A stretch of 60,799 bases of DNA from an uncultured Prevotellaceae bacterium (GCA_900314715.1 OMWI01000018.1:1-60799); one strand, 5' to 3'. Positions 7,965-21,711 are shown, numbered from the stretch's first letter. Translations and numbers: made by a program. Notes: generated by a model from the sequence alone, not told the origin.

Positions 7965-9464
7965 ATGAAATTAAGATTATTTACTTTGCTGACATTGTTG
8001 TGTGCGCCCTTTGTATATGGTGTTGCACAAGTTTCCCCTACTCTCTTTCCTGCCAATGGAGCGGAGAACGTGAACGTCGATACGCAATTAAAACTAACAT
8101 TCAATCAGGAAGTAGCTGTGGGGAATAAGGGTTTTGTGAAAGTGTACGACTTGACAACGGGCAAACTGATAGATAAACTTGACCTCAGCATACCTGCTGG
8201 TCCCACTCAAGGACAACCCAAAAATCCTGATGCCATCTATACGCCCACTCCTTATATATATAAAGACGAGGTCATCACGAATAGAAACACGGTGCCGAAT
8301 ACTCCTTCCGGAGCCGCCAAACCTACTATCGGCAATTGGCAATGGAACATCATCGGTGGATTTAGCGATGCGTTTCACTTCTATCCGATCATCGTACATG
8401 GCAACAAAGCCACGATTTATCTTCACAACAATATGTTGGAATACGGTCACGAATATGCCGTAACCATCGATAAGGGAGTGATTGATGGATTTGAAGGCAT
8501 CAAGGGAAAGAAAGCCTGGCGTTTTAAAACCAAGGAAAAGACACCCGACAAGAACACAAAGCAATTGGTAGTTTCTGCCGATGGAATGGGCGATTTCTCT
8601 ACTTTGCAAGGAGCGATGGACTTCATACCTAATTTCCTTTCATCAGAAACAGAGCGTGTAACCGTAACCGTGAAAAACGGCGATTATGAAGAATTAGTTT
8701 ATTTTAGGAACAAGCGATTCGTGACCATCGTGGGTGAATCGCGAGATGGCGTATTAATACATTATCCCAACAACGAAGTATTTAATCCCCACCCTGTCGA
8801 TATCAAGACCAACGAGTTGAAAGGCACGTTTCCATCTCGCCGTGCTGCCATAGCTGCCGACAACTGTGAATACATGATTTTCAAGGACATTACTTTCAAA
8901 ACCGATTGCTTTGGACAAGCAGAGGGATTCTTACTGAATGGTTCTCACAACTATGCCGACAACGTTCATATCATTGGTTCTGGCGATGCGCTACAAGCAA
9001 ATGGCAGTTGTTATTGGCAAAATTGTATCATCGACGGAGGTGGAGATACGATTCTCGGACGTGGTCCTTCTTATTTCAACCATTGTACCATTTCCAGTTA
9101 TGGGGCATTCATGTGGATTCGCAACACGGAAGAAAACCACGGAAACATTTTCGTGGATTGTACATTCCATGCTTTGGGCAAAGATGCCGTTATCAATCGA
9201 TTGCCCGACAACAAGGGAAAGAACTACCCGCATTCAGAAGTAGTTTTGCTCAATTGCACCCTCGACAATGTACCATCAGTGGGATTCGGTCCTATTGACG
9301 AAACGGCAAAAACAGCTACTATCTTGGAATTCAATAGTCACGACATACAAGGAAATCCCATCGACGTTTCCAAGCGTCATCCCTACGTAAAGCAATTAGA
9401 TGCCCTCAACGATGCGGAGATTATCGGCAAATATAGCAATGCTCGTTACGTATTAGGGTGGTAA
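7965..9464 (+). CDS. pectin methylesterase (CE8) with N-terminal Ig-like domain
   Basis: 499 residues: signal peptide (1-21), a Big_5-type Ig-like domain (about 24-190, ending AWRFKTKE), then a right-handed beta-helix pectinesterase domain (about 200-490, starting VVSADGMGDFSTLQGAMD). It would remove methyl esters from homogalacturonan so that lyases can act. The two active-site Asp positions of CE8 appear as Asp341 in GDALQ (usual QDTL) and Asp361 in DTILG (usual DFIFG), so the motifs are divergent but the acids are kept. It has its own promoter. It is located outside the cytoplasm; no lipoprotein cysteine is seen. Confidence 0.87.
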   Translation: MKLRLFTLLTLLCAPFVYGVAQVSPTLFPANGAENVNVDTQLKLTFNQEVAVGNKGFVKVYDLTTGKLIDKLDLSIPAGPTQGQPKNPDAIYTPTPYIYKDEVITNRNTVPNTPSGAAKPTIGNWQWNIIGGFSDAFHFYPIIVHGNKATIYLHNNMLEYGHEYAVTIDKGVIDGFEGIKGKKAWRFKTKEKTPDKNTKQLVVSADGMGDFSTLQGAMDFIPNFLSSETERVTVTVKNGDYEELVYFRNKRFVTIVGESRDGVLIHYPNNEVFNPHPVDIKTNELKGTFPSRRAAIAADNCEYMIFKDITFKTDCFGQAEGFLLNGSHNYADNVHIIGSGDALQANGSCYWQNCIIDGGGDTILGRGPSYFNHCTISSYGAFMWIRNTEENHGNIFVDCTFHALGKDAVINRLPDNKGKNYPHSEVVLLNCTLDNVPSVGFGPIDETAKTATILEFNSHDIQGNPIDVSKRHPYVKQLDALNDAEIIGKYSNARYVLGW

Positions 9465-9511
9465 AAGAAGAAATGTTTTCAAAAACATGCCCGTATTCCA
9501 TAATATTTTTG

Positions 9512-9519
9512 TATTTTTG
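9512..9519 (+). promoter_or_regulatory. -7 box of the GH2 gene and following operon
   Basis: TATTTTTG followed by C, 28 nt before the ATG at 9548. No other clear promoter is seen before the 21.7 kb repeats, so this may drive a unit of up to eight genes. Confidence 0.55.
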
Positions 9520-9544
9520 CACAATTATCAATCAAATAACATAA

Positions 9545-12772
<3,228 letters not shown>

Positions 12773-12807
12773 AAATACATTTAGTCAATAATTAATCTAA
12801 TTAAAAA

Positions 12808-14799
12808 ATGACGATGAAATCAAAGATTATCATGTCGCTTTCTTTGGCGGCGATGACATTTGCGACACCAGCAAATGCTCAACATCAATTCGTTGTGAAC
12901 ACGAAACCTGGTGCCACTATCCAACCTACCATGTACGGAATCTTCTTTGAAGATATCAACTTCGGAGCAGACGGTGGTCTGTATGCTGAGATGGTAGAAA
13001 ACCGCTCTTTCGAGTTTCCACAACGTCTTATGGGATGGAATACATTTGGCAACGTGCAAGTAAATGATGCCAATCCCGCTTTTGACCGCAATCCACATTA
13101 TGTGACATTAAGTGACCCCATGCACCGTGAGAAGCGTACGGGTATCGAGAACCACGGTTTCTTTGGTATGGGATTGAAGAAGAACATGAAATATGACTTC
13201 TCCGTTTATGCTCGCACTCGTGGAAACGGAAACGGAAAGATTCGTGTAGAATTGATTGACTCACAAGATGAAGTCATCGCCAAGCAAAGCATAGACATCA
13301 AGGGGAATGAATGGAATCGTTACTCGGCAACAATCGCTTCTCCCAAGACTGATGCAAAAGGTTTCATGCGCGTTTATCTGGAAGGAAGACACGCCGTTGA
13401 CCTCGACCATGTCAGTCTCTTCCCACAAGATAGTTGGAAAGGATTGTTACGTGCAGACCTCGTGAAAGACTTAAAGGACTTGCATCCTGGTGTATTCCGC
13501 TTCCCTGGTGGTTGTATCGTAGAGGGAACCGACCTTGCTTCTCGTTATCAATGGAAAAACTCCGTTGGTCCTGCTGAGAATCGTCCCCTCAACGAAAACC
13601 GTTGGAACTATACTTTCCCACACCGTTTGTTCCCCAATTATTATCAGACATACGGACTGGGATTCTATGAGTTCTTCTTACTTTCAGAGGAAATCGGCGC
13701 TCAAGCCTTGCCTATCTTAAACGTAGGTTTGGCTTGTCAATACCAAAACGATGACAGAGATGCTGCTCGTGTACACGTGAGTCTTGATAACTTACAACCA
13801 TACATCGACGATGCTCTTGACCTGATAGAATTTGCCAATGGCGGAACAGATACCAAATGGGGTAAGTTGCGTGCAAATATGGGACATCCCGAACCATTTA
13901 ACCTCCAACAAATTGGTGTTGGTAACGAACAATGGGGACCATTATATCCCGAACGCTTGGAGAAGTTCATGCAAGCTATTCGTGCTAAATATCCAAAGAT
14001 GAAAATTGTTGGTTCTTCTGGTCCAAGTCCTGACGACAAAGACGGAAAGCAATTTACATACGGATGGGAACAAATGACAAGATTGAAAGCTGATTTGGTT
14101 GACGAGCATTACTATCGTAACCAAGAGTGGTTCATGGAAAACGTAACACGTTATGACAACTACAACCGCAAGGGTCCGAAAGTATTCGCTGGTGAATATG
14201 CTTGTCATGTAACGCAACCCGCTTTGCCTGTTCCTGAAGGAAAGAACATATTTGAAGGAGCTTTATATGAAGCTGCTGCCATGACTGGTTTCGAGCGCAA
14301 TGCCGACATCGTTCAAATGGCAACATACGCTCCATTGTTTGCACACGAGGAAGGTTGGCAATGGCGTCCAGACCTCATCTGGATGGACAACCTGAAGACC
14401 GTTCGCACTCCTAATTATTATGTGCAACAGATGTTTGCTTGCAACCCTGGTACCAATGTTCTCTCACTCACGGAAGATAAGAAGCCCGTAACAGGACAAG
14501 ACGGACTTTGTGCTTCAGCCGTTTATGATAAGAACACGAAGAAGTATATCGTGAAAATCGTGAATACAAGCAACAAGGCACAACAAATCCAACTTACCTT
14601 CAAGGGTTTGAAAGCATTGCCAGATGCAGGAAGTATTCAACTCACCACCTTGCATAGTGATGACCCCATGGCTTGCAACACCGTACAGAAACCAAACGTC
14701 ATCATACCAGTTGAACATGCAACCCATGATGTGACCGTCAACAAGAACACCATGACGGTGCAAGTTCCTGCTCGGACATTTGCATTGTATAAGTTTTAA
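12808..14799 (+). CDS. GH51 alpha-L-arabinofuranosidase
   Basis: 663 residues; signal peptide ending ANAQ (about residue 25). A carbohydrate-binding region precedes the TIM barrel, and a C-terminal beta domain closes the protein. The acid/base is Glu374 in GNEQWGP and the nucleophile Glu463 in GEYACH, the usual GH51 pair. It removes arabinofuranose from arabinan or arabinogalactan. A second ATG six nt downstream (12814) is an equally possible start. It lies in the operon between GH2 and GH20, which fits stripping of rhamnogalacturonan-I side chains. Confidence 0.92.
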   Translation: MTMKSKIIMSLSLAAMTFATPANAQHQFVVNTKPGATIQPTMYGIFFEDINFGADGGLYAEMVENRSFEFPQRLMGWNTFGNVQVNDANPAFDRNPHYVTLSDPMHREKRTGIENHGFFGMGLKKNMKYDFSVYARTRGNGNGKIRVELIDSQDEVIAKQSIDIKGNEWNRYSATIASPKTDAKGFMRVYLEGRHAVDLDHVSLFPQDSWKGLLRADLVKDLKDLHPGVFRFPGGCIVEGTDLASRYQWKNSVGPAENRPLNENRWNYTFPHRLFPNYYQTYGLGFYEFFLLSEEIGAQALPILNVGLACQYQNDDRDAARVHVSLDNLQPYIDDALDLIEFANGGTDTKWGKLRANMGHPEPFNLQQIGVGNEQWGPLYPERLEKFMQAIRAKYPKMKIVGSSGPSPDDKDGKQFTYGWEQMTRLKADLVDEHYYRNQEWFMENVTRYDNYNRKGPKVFAGEYACHVTQPALPVPEGKNIFEGALYEAAAMTGFERNADIVQMATYAPLFAHEEGWQWRPDLIWMDNLKTVRTPNYYVQQMFACNPGTNVLSLTEDKKPVTGQDGLCASAVYDKNTKKYIVKIVNTSNKAQQIQLTFKGLKALPDAGSIQLTTLHSDDPMACNTVQKPNVIIPVEHATHDVTVNKNTMTVQVPARTFALYKF

Positions 14800-14821
14800 T
14801 AATCATAATTGACTTCTTCAA

Positions 14822-16882
14822 ATGAAGAATCATACAATAGCCAAGATGATGTTGGGATGGGTGATGTTATTCTCTCTCCCCACATCATCTTTTGGTTGGA
14901 ATGCCCCATCTATCAATGAAAAACCTTTTGTCATTCCAGAAATCACGGAATGGAAGGGAGGACAAGGAAATGTAGCGTTGAGTGGACGAATCATCGTCAA
15001 GTCGAGCAATATCAAAGCTATTGCACAGGCTTTTTCCAACGATTGCGAAGAAATGTTCGGTTGGAAATTGGCCGTTTCTTCGGGAAAGCCACGGAAAGGA
15101 GACATTGTTCTCACTTGTCGCAAATCGGCAGACTTATCCGATGAAAGCTATCAAATAGAGATGGGAACAGTATCTTTACCAATGGTAAACATACTGAGTA
15201 GCTCGCCTAAAGGTATGTTTTGGGCAACCCGTACCTTATTACAATTATTTGAGCAATCCACCCACGACCGTGCGGAAAACATTTCCTTACCATCGGGTAC
15301 CATCATCGACAAACCACAATATCCCTTGCGCGGATTCATGATTGACGTAGGACGAAAGTATATTCCTATGTCGTATTTGCGCAATTTGGTGAAAGTGATG
15401 GCATATTACAAGATGAATACCTTGCAAGTCCACCTCAACGACAATGGTATGCCTCAATATTTCGAAAGCGATTGGAATAAGACTCCTGCTGCTTTCCGAT
15501 TGGAATGCAACACCTATCCAGGACTAACCGCTACCGATGGTTCATATAGCAAGGCTGAATTCATCGCATTCCAACAATTGGGAGAACAGCATTTTGTTGA
15601 AATCATTCCAGAGATAGACTCCCCTGCTCATGCACTTGCCTTTACTCATTTCCGACCGTCATTAGGGTCAAAGGAGTATGGAATGGATCATTTCAATCTC
15701 TCCAATCCCGAGGTTTACATGTTTATGGATTCACTCTTCGCCGAGTATTTGGGTGGTAAGAATCCCGTCTTCCGTGGTCATAGAGTTAACATTGGTACAG
15801 ATGAATATTCCAACCGCAATCCACAAGTGGTGGAACAATTCCGTGCTTATACCGACCATTATCTTGAATTGGTGGAACGTTATGGCAAACAACCCATGCT
15901 TTGGGGTGCACTAACACATGCATGTGGAAATACTCCTGTACGACATGAGGGTGTCTTGATGAATTGTTGGTATAATGGTTATGCACAACCCGACTCGATG
16001 CGTCAACTTGGTTATCAGATGGTGAGCATACCCGACGGATTGGTGTATATCGTTCCTGCCGCTGGCTATTATTATGATTACCTGAATTGCAAACACCTTT
16101 ATGAGAATTGGACTCCCGCACAAATTGGTAACAAACGATTTGAAGAACAAGACCCACAAATAGAAGGCGGAATGTTTGCCGTATGGAACGACCATTATGG
16201 CAATGGCATTTCCGTGAAAGACATTCATCATCGTGCGTTCCCTGCCATTCAGACAATAGCAACGAAGACTTGGACGGGACAACTGACTACACTCTCCTAT
16301 GAAATCTTCGACGAAAAGCGAATGACGTTGAGCGAGGGTCCTGGCGTGAATGAATTGGGACGATTGCCTCATGAGGCCATCGAGAAGAAAGAAATCTCGC
16401 CAAACTCTTCCATAGATTTGCCCATCATAGAAGCAGGATACGATTATCGTGTCTCTTTCTCTTTGGATTGCAAGGAAGAAGAAAAAGGTACGGTTTTGTT
16501 TGAGAGTGACCATGCGATTTTCTATCTATCCTCCCCAACAACAGGACAAGTAGGATTCTCACGCGATGGTTATCTAAACACTTTCAATTACAAATTGCCC
16601 GTGGATGGACATGTAGATATTCGTATTGAAGGAACCAACAAAGAAACACGACTATACGTTAATAATCGCCACATACAGACTTTGTCAAAGCACGAGGTTT
16701 ATGTGATAAAACCTTCAGACCAACTCAACAACATGCCTGGAGCCGAATATCAACCTACCGTATTTGCTCCATCGGCAAAAATGTATTATGTTCCCACGCT
16801 CGTTTTTCCTTTGCAACGCACGGGAAACTATCGAAGTCAAGTCACGAACTTAAAAGTAGAAGCCATTCATGCAAATCGCTAA
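14822..16882 (+). CDS. GH20 family beta-hexosaminidase-like protein
   Basis: 686 residues with a signal peptide (about 1-25). A GH20b-like N-terminal domain is followed by the TIM barrel from about 165 (PQYPLRGFMIDVGRKYIP), with the catalytic pair Asp327-Glu328 in NIGTDEY, corresponding to HxGxDE of the family with the first His replaced by Asn. The C terminus (about 520-680) looks like a concanavalin-type binding domain. It would hydrolyse beta-linked N-acetylhexosamine. An amino-sugar enzyme among pectinases is slightly unexpected and may link the operon to envelope glycans encoded next. Confidence 0.8.
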   Translation: MKNHTIAKMMLGWVMLFSLPTSSFGWNAPSINEKPFVIPEITEWKGGQGNVALSGRIIVKSSNIKAIAQAFSNDCEEMFGWKLAVSSGKPRKGDIVLTCRKSADLSDESYQIEMGTVSLPMVNILSSSPKGMFWATRTLLQLFEQSTHDRAENISLPSGTIIDKPQYPLRGFMIDVGRKYIPMSYLRNLVKVMAYYKMNTLQVHLNDNGMPQYFESDWNKTPAAFRLECNTYPGLTATDGSYSKAEFIAFQQLGEQHFVEIIPEIDSPAHALAFTHFRPSLGSKEYGMDHFNLSNPEVYMFMDSLFAEYLGGKNPVFRGHRVNIGTDEYSNRNPQVVEQFRAYTDHYLELVERYGKQPMLWGALTHACGNTPVRHEGVLMNCWYNGYAQPDSMRQLGYQMVSIPDGLVYIVPAAGYYYDYLNCKHLYENWTPAQIGNKRFEEQDPQIEGGMFAVWNDHYGNGISVKDIHHRAFPAIQTIATKTWTGQLTTLSYEIFDEKRMTLSEGPGVNELGRLPHEAIEKKEISPNSSIDLPIIEAGYDYRVSFSLDCKEEEKGTVLFESDHAIFYLSSPTTGQVGFSRDGYLNTFNYKLPVDGHVDIRIEGTNKETRLYVNNRHIQTLSKHEVYVIKPSDQLNNMPGAEYQPTVFAPSAKMYYVPTLVFPLQRTGNYRSQVTNLKVEAIHANR

Positions 16883-16889
16883 TGCCGTC

Positions 16890-18716
16890 ATGAAATTTCT
16901 CGGATGGTTTTCATTGCCCATTCGATTGAACGCAACATTCTTCTTTTTCATGTACGTGTTGGGGATTGCATGTGCTTACCTCACCTTGCCAACAACGAAG
17001 GATGCGCATGTTTACGACAATCTATACTTGGAATTGTTCTTAGACTTATATGTCGTCTGCACAATACTTGCCATCCTTCCAAAAACCATTCGCAAGTGGG
17101 TGAGAAGATTGCTCTACGTAATATTATATGTGGTAGCCATCGTTGATGTATATTGTTTCGTGAAATTTGACTCCACCCTCACACCAACCATGTTATTATT
17201 GGTGGGCGAAACAAATGCCAACGAAACAAAGGAATTCTTCCAGACACATCTTACACCAGACATTCTTTGGGGACCAGTAGGATGGATATTGCTAATCATG
17301 ATTATAAATATCATCATCAGCCCTATCATCAAAAAACTCAAAAAACTCATAAATCCCATTAACCCCATTAAGCCCACAAAGCCCATTCTCCCCATAATTA
17401 CCCTACTTACCAGCCTATGCTGCATCGCCCTATTAATATGGAGCAGCATCACATCCGCCCACAACAAGCAAGCAACATGGACACTGATGACGGGCAGCAA
17501 CATCGGAGAGGTAGAGCATGCATTAACCGACAAGGAACACGCTCAACTTTACACACCCATTAGCAGACTAATCTTTAGCATTTATGCCAACTCCTTGGCA
17601 ACACAACAAATCAACAAACTCATTGATGCTGCCGACCAAGTAAAAGTAGACAGTTGTAGTTTCCGTTCACCTACTATCGTATTGATTATCGGAGAGAGCC
17701 TCGGTCCTCATCATTCACAACAATACGGTTATATCATGCCTACCACTCCACGACAAATTTCTCGAGAGAAAACAGGGTATCTGACGAAATTCTCGGATGT
17801 TGTTGCACCATGGAACCTAACGAGTTTTGTGTTCAAGAGCCTCTTCTCCATGCATGTCGTAGGACAAGAAGGAGAATGGTGTGACTATCCGCTCTTCCCT
17901 GAATTATTCCGAAAGGCAGGGTATCAAGTGACATTCCTCACCAACCAATTCTTACCCAAGGCGAAAGAAGCCGTATACGATTTCAGCGGTGGTTTCTTCT
18001 TGAACAATCCACAATTGAGTCAAGCGCAATTCGACCTTCGCAACGAACGATTACATCGTTTAGACGAAGGATTGCTGAAAGACTACGACAAGATGATTAA
18101 ACAACAACAAATCAACTTGTCGGATAGCAACCACAATCTTATCATCTTCCACTTGATGGGACAACATGTGGCTTATCAACTTAGATACCCCGAACAACAA
18201 AAGAAATTCCAAGCCAAAGATTATCGACCCATCAGACCCGACCTAACGGGCAACAAGCGAAAGGTATTGGCTGATTATGACAATGCCGTACTTTATAATG
18301 ACTCCATCGTTGACCAAATCATGGCGCGATTCGAAAAAGAAGACGCCATCGTTATTTATTTGCCCGACCATGGAGAAGAATGTTTCGAGGGAAAGAGAGG
18401 CTTCATCTGCCGCAATCACTCGGCAAAGATAGATTACGACATGGCACGTTTTGAGTTCGCCATTCCTTTCTGGATTTGGTGCTCACCCACATACGTAAAT
18501 CGCAGACCTGACATTCAGGAAAGCATCAAGCAATCGAAAGACCGCAAACTGATGACTGATGCCTTAGCACACACATTACTTTATTTAGCTGGAATCAGTT
18601 CACCCGACTATCACGCCGAATACGACGTTCTCTCACCATCATACAGAGAAGACCGTCCACGCATCTTGAAAGGAACAACCGATTACGACCAATTAAAGAA
18701 CAACCGAGATGAATAA
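16890..18716 (+). CDS. phosphoethanolamine transferase-like membrane sulfatase-fold protein
   Basis: About 608 residues from the chosen ATG; an ATG at 16869 would overlap the GH20 gene by 14 nt. Five N-terminal membrane helices precede a periplasmic alkaline-phosphatase-fold domain. Metal and active-site marks are IIGESLG, a Thr in PWNLTSF as likely nucleophile, and LPDHGEE near the C terminus. Members transfer phosphoethanolamine from phospholipid to lipid A or other envelope glycans. A low-complexity stretch after the fifth helix (NPINPIKPTKPILPI) is coded by near-repeats of CCCATTA and looks like a repeat expansion. It leads the acyltransferase pair, suggesting envelope modification. Confidence 0.8.
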   Translation: MKFLGWFSLPIRLNATFFFFMYVLGIACAYLTLPTTKDAHVYDNLYLELFLDLYVVCTILAILPKTIRKWVRRLLYVILYVVAIVDVYCFVKFDSTLTPTMLLLVGETNANETKEFFQTHLTPDILWGPVGWILLIMIINIIISPIIKKLKKLINPINPIKPTKPILPIITLLTSLCCIALLIWSSITSAHNKQATWTLMTGSNIGEVEHALTDKEHAQLYTPISRLIFSIYANSLATQQINKLIDAADQVKVDSCSFRSPTIVLIIGESLGPHHSQQYGYIMPTTPRQISREKTGYLTKFSDVVAPWNLTSFVFKSLFSMHVVGQEGEWCDYPLFPELFRKAGYQVTFLTNQFLPKAKEAVYDFSGGFFLNNPQLSQAQFDLRNERLHRLDEGLLKDYDKMIKQQQINLSDSNHNLIIFHLMGQHVAYQLRYPEQQKKFQAKDYRPIRPDLTGNKRKVLADYDNAVLYNDSIVDQIMARFEKEDAIVIYLPDHGEECFEGKRGFICRNHSAKIDYDMARFEFAIPFWIWCSPTYVNRRPDIQESIKQSKDRKLMTDALAHTLLYLAGISSPDYHAEYDVLSPSYREDRPRILKGTTDYDQLKNNRDE

Positions 18717-19836
18717 GCAGATATTGACGCGCAACGAATGCAATGCCCTTAGGGGTTTGGCAATCATAGGGATTTTCCTTCACAACTATTGTCATTGGTT
18801 GGGTCCTATCGTGAAGGAAAACGAATACCAGTATTTCCAAAAGAATATTGATGCACTCAACGTTGCCCTTTCTCATCCAGACCAAAATCTCGTGATGCAC
18901 CTCTTGTCTTTCTTCGGTCATTATGGAGTTCCCATTTTCCTTTTCCTGAGTGCTTACGGATTGGTAGTGAAGTACGAAAGAAAGCCAGATGTCACCGTGA
19001 CTTCTCATTCTTCCACTTCCGTTATCAAATTCAAGTTGTTATTAATATGGGATTTCATCCGCTATCATTACTTGAAGTTGTTCAAGATGATGATTGTCGG
19101 ATTCGTAGCATTCACGATGGTTGACGCGATTACCCCTGGCCGTTTCCACTATCAGTTCATGGATGTTATCGCTCAATTATTCATGTACAATAACATCCTT
19201 CCCAATCCCGACAAAATCATTTGGCCTGGTCCGTATTGGTTCTTTGGTTTGATGTTGCAATTATATATCGTCTATCGTTTATTGCTCTATCGTCGTCATT
19301 GGGGATATACGGTAGCATTGATTATTCTTTGTGAAATCATCCAACTATCCTGTAATCCCGAAGGAGAGGCACTCAACCGATGGAGATATAATTTCATTGG
19401 CGGAATGTTGCCATTTGGCGCTGGTTTGTTAACGGCCCGACACGGTGAACCATTCACCTACCAACTCAGCGCCATCATCATTCTTCCGAGCATTTTCATG
19501 GTTTATTATTTCAGCGATGGCTTCTTCAATTGGACATTTGTTCCTTTAGCCGTCGTCTTTACCAGTATTTGCTTCGTCAAATTACTCCAACCCCCTTCAA
19601 GAAACATCCTCTCTTCGTTGCTCAGTTCCATATTCAAATTCCTACAATGGATGGGAAGCATCTCGGCAGCACTCTTTGTTTGCCATCCCATTACCCGTAA
19701 GATTTTCATACCTATCAGCAGGAAGGGCGATTTCTATACGGGATTCCTACTTTACATCATCGCTTCCATCTGTTTAGCATGGTTGTTCAACGAACTTATG
19801 AAACGCATTCCCAATCCCACACAAGTCAAACAATGA
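18709..19836 (+). CDS. acyltransferase 3 family membrane protein
   Basis: 375 residues, about ten membrane helices. The N terminus ALRGLAIIGIFLHNYCHW carries the family's R...H pattern, in which the His after the first helix is thought to be catalytic. Such proteins O-acylate envelope polysaccharides or lipids, using cytoplasmic acyl-CoA. The start overlaps the previous gene by 8 nt and the stop overlaps the next ATG (ATGA), so it is coupled on both sides. The acyl group and acceptor cannot be told. Confidence 0.82.
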   Translation: MNKQILTRNECNALRGLAIIGIFLHNYCHWLGPIVKENEYQYFQKNIDALNVALSHPDQNLVMHLLSFFGHYGVPIFLFLSAYGLVVKYERKPDVTVTSHSSTSVIKFKLLLIWDFIRYHYLKLFKMMIVGFVAFTMVDAITPGRFHYQFMDVIAQLFMYNNILPNPDKIIWPGPYWFFGLMLQLYIVYRLLLYRRHWGYTVALIILCEIIQLSCNPEGEALNRWRYNFIGGMLPFGAGLLTARHGEPFTYQLSAIIILPSIFMVYYFSDGFFNWTFVPLAVVFTSICFVKLLQPPSRNILSSLLSSIFKFLQWMGSISAALFVCHPITRKIFIPISRKGDFYTGFLLYIIASICLAWLFNELMKRIPNPTQVKQ

Positions 19837-20825
19837 GCAAGAAGATACCCGACATAGAATTAGTGAATATCAGTCGCTTTCGCGGTGAACTCATGGGAGC
19901 GGCCATGCTTTTCATTATCCTGTTCCATGTATGGCTTTCGCGTGGCGATATGTTCTATGGGTTAAGGCGATGCGGCAATGTTGGCGTAGACATCTTCCTT
20001 TTCTTGAGTGGTGTAGGATTATGGTTCTCTTGGATAAAGACACCATCTCTCAAGCACTATTTCATTCGCCGTTACATTCGCATTTATCCCGCATGGTTGA
20101 TTATCGCCTGTCTCTATTACATTCCGCGATTCCCCAAGGGTGGTAACATCTTCGACTTATTGGGAGACATCCTCATCAATTGGGATTTCTGGCTCAATTG
20201 CGAATTGCATTTCTGGTACATACCAGCCATCATGATGCTCTATACCATTGCGCCATTCTACATGAAACTCATCATCAAGCACCCGTTCTATCGGTGGACA
20301 CCGTTGATAGCCGTCATTTGGTGCGTCTTGGTGCAATGGGTAATCCCTATCAACCAAGCCGTAGGTCACTTGGAAATCTTCTGGAGTAGGGTTCCGATTT
20401 TCCTCATCGGTATCAACATGGGACAATATGTCAAGGAGAAACGCACGATTGACGGTCAAGCCGTATGGATGCTCATCGTTATCTTCTTGATGACCTTCTG
20501 TTCGTGCATCTATCTGGAACAAGAGCGACATGGTGAATTTCCGTTGTTCGTAGAACGAATGCTTTACATCCCCTTCACCATTACCAGCATTCTCTTGCTC
20601 AACCGTATCTTCAGGCGAACGCCGAAATGGTTCAATCGATTCTGCCAATTCTTCGGAGCCATCAGTTTAGAGGCTTATCTGATACACGTACAATTCGTAT
20701 TGGCTTACGTTCAACCTCATCGTTTAGGCTATTGGCCTACTTTCTTTATCGTAGTTTTTTGCACCATCCCATTGGCTTGGTTATTGCATCAATTAACACA
20801 ACCCATCCAAAAATTAATCAAGTAA
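19833..20825 (+). CDS. acyltransferase 3 family membrane protein (second copy)
   Basis: 330 residues from the ATG that overlaps the upstream stop codon; the longer in-frame start lies inside the previous gene. ISRFRGELMGAAMLFIILFHVW holds the R...H pattern. About ten membrane helices. It resembles its neighbour only in family features, so the two probably act on different acceptors or positions rather than being a recent duplication. One nt separates it from the UbiA-like gene. Confidence 0.82.
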   Translation: MSKKIPDIELVNISRFRGELMGAAMLFIILFHVWLSRGDMFYGLRRCGNVGVDIFLFLSGVGLWFSWIKTPSLKHYFIRRYIRIYPAWLIIACLYYIPRFPKGGNIFDLLGDILINWDFWLNCELHFWYIPAIMMLYTIAPFYMKLIIKHPFYRWTPLIAVIWCVLVQWVIPINQAVGHLEIFWSRVPIFLIGINMGQYVKEKRTIDGQAVWMLIVIFLMTFCSCIYLEQERHGEFPLFVERMLYIPFTITSILLLNRIFRRTPKWFNRFCQFFGAISLEAYLIHVQFVLAYVQPHRLGYWPTFFIVVFCTIPLAWLLHQLTQPIQKLIK

Positions 20826-20826
20826 G

Positions 20827-21711
20827 ATGAATAAACTCAAAGCAATCTTCAAACTCATACGTTGCAAGCAATGGATTAAGAACACGTTTGTCTTGCTTCC
20901 CATCTTCTTCGGCGGAAGTCTGCTTGATGCCAACGATATCAGGGCTGGACTCATCACGTTCTTTGCCTTTAGCTTTGCCGCATCTTCCATCTATTGCCTC
21001 AATGACTTAATAGACGTGGAAGCCGACCGCAGACATCCCGTCAAGTGTCATCGTCCAATCGCATCGGGAGACGTTAGCAAGACGCAAGCATACGTATTGA
21101 TGGTGGTATTGCTCTTGTTGTCAATGGCAATGCTATGGTTCTTGCTCGTCAACAAATGGCAAGTGGGAAGCGTCATTCTCTTTTATTGGTTGATGAACGT
21201 TGCCTATTGCGTAGAACTGAAGAAACACGCCATCATCGATGTTTGTATCGTTTCCTTCGGTTTTATTCTCAGGATATTGGCAGGAGGACTTGCTTCTGAA
21301 ATCGTATTAAGTAATTGGATTGTGCTCATGACATTCTTGCTCACCCTCTTCCTGTCGTTTGCCAAGCGGCGTGATGATGTTGTCAGGATGGAAGAGACGG
21401 GCGAGGCTCCACGAAAGAACACCATTCGCTACAATCTCACCTTCATCAACCAAGCCATCACGATTACTGGAACGGCTGCCTTGGTGTGTTACATCATGTA
21501 TACGGTTTCGCCCGAGGTGATGAATCAATTTAAAACACCTTATCTCTACCTCACCAGCATCTTCGTATTGGTGGGTTTGTTGCGCTACATACAATTGGCG
21601 GTGGTGGACAAGAAGAGTGGCGACCCCACGAAAATCATTCTCAAAGACCGCTTCACTCAACTCATCGTATTGGCTTGGGGCATCTCGTTCTTGATACTCA
21701 TTTATTTCTAA
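20827..21711 (+). CDS. UbiA-family decaprenyl-phosphate phosphoribosyltransferase-like protein
   Basis: 294 residues with eight or nine membrane helices. The first aspartate-rich motif spans NDLIDVEADRRHPVKCHRP (59-77), the form seen in DPPR synthases (Rv3806c type), which attach phosphoribosyl pyrophosphate to a polyprenyl phosphate. KRRDDV follows further on. In mycobacteria this step leads to decaprenyl-phosphoryl-arabinose. Here the neighbours are a HAD phosphatase and GtrA, which fit dephosphorylation and flipping of a polyprenyl-phosphoryl pentose. No DprE1/DprE2-like epimerase is in the window, so the sugar may stay ribose. Confidence 0.82.
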   Translation: MNKLKAIFKLIRCKQWIKNTFVLLPIFFGGSLLDANDIRAGLITFFAFSFAASSIYCLNDLIDVEADRRHPVKCHRPIASGDVSKTQAYVLMVVLLLLSMAMLWFLLVNKWQVGSVILFYWLMNVAYCVELKKHAIIDVCIVSFGFILRILAGGLASEIVLSNWIVLMTFLLTLFLSFAKRRDDVVRMEETGEAPRKNTIRYNLTFINQAITITGTAALVCYIMYTVSPEVMNQFKTPYLYLTSIFVLVGLLRYIQLAVVDKKSGDPTKIILKDRFTQLIVLAWGISFLILIYF

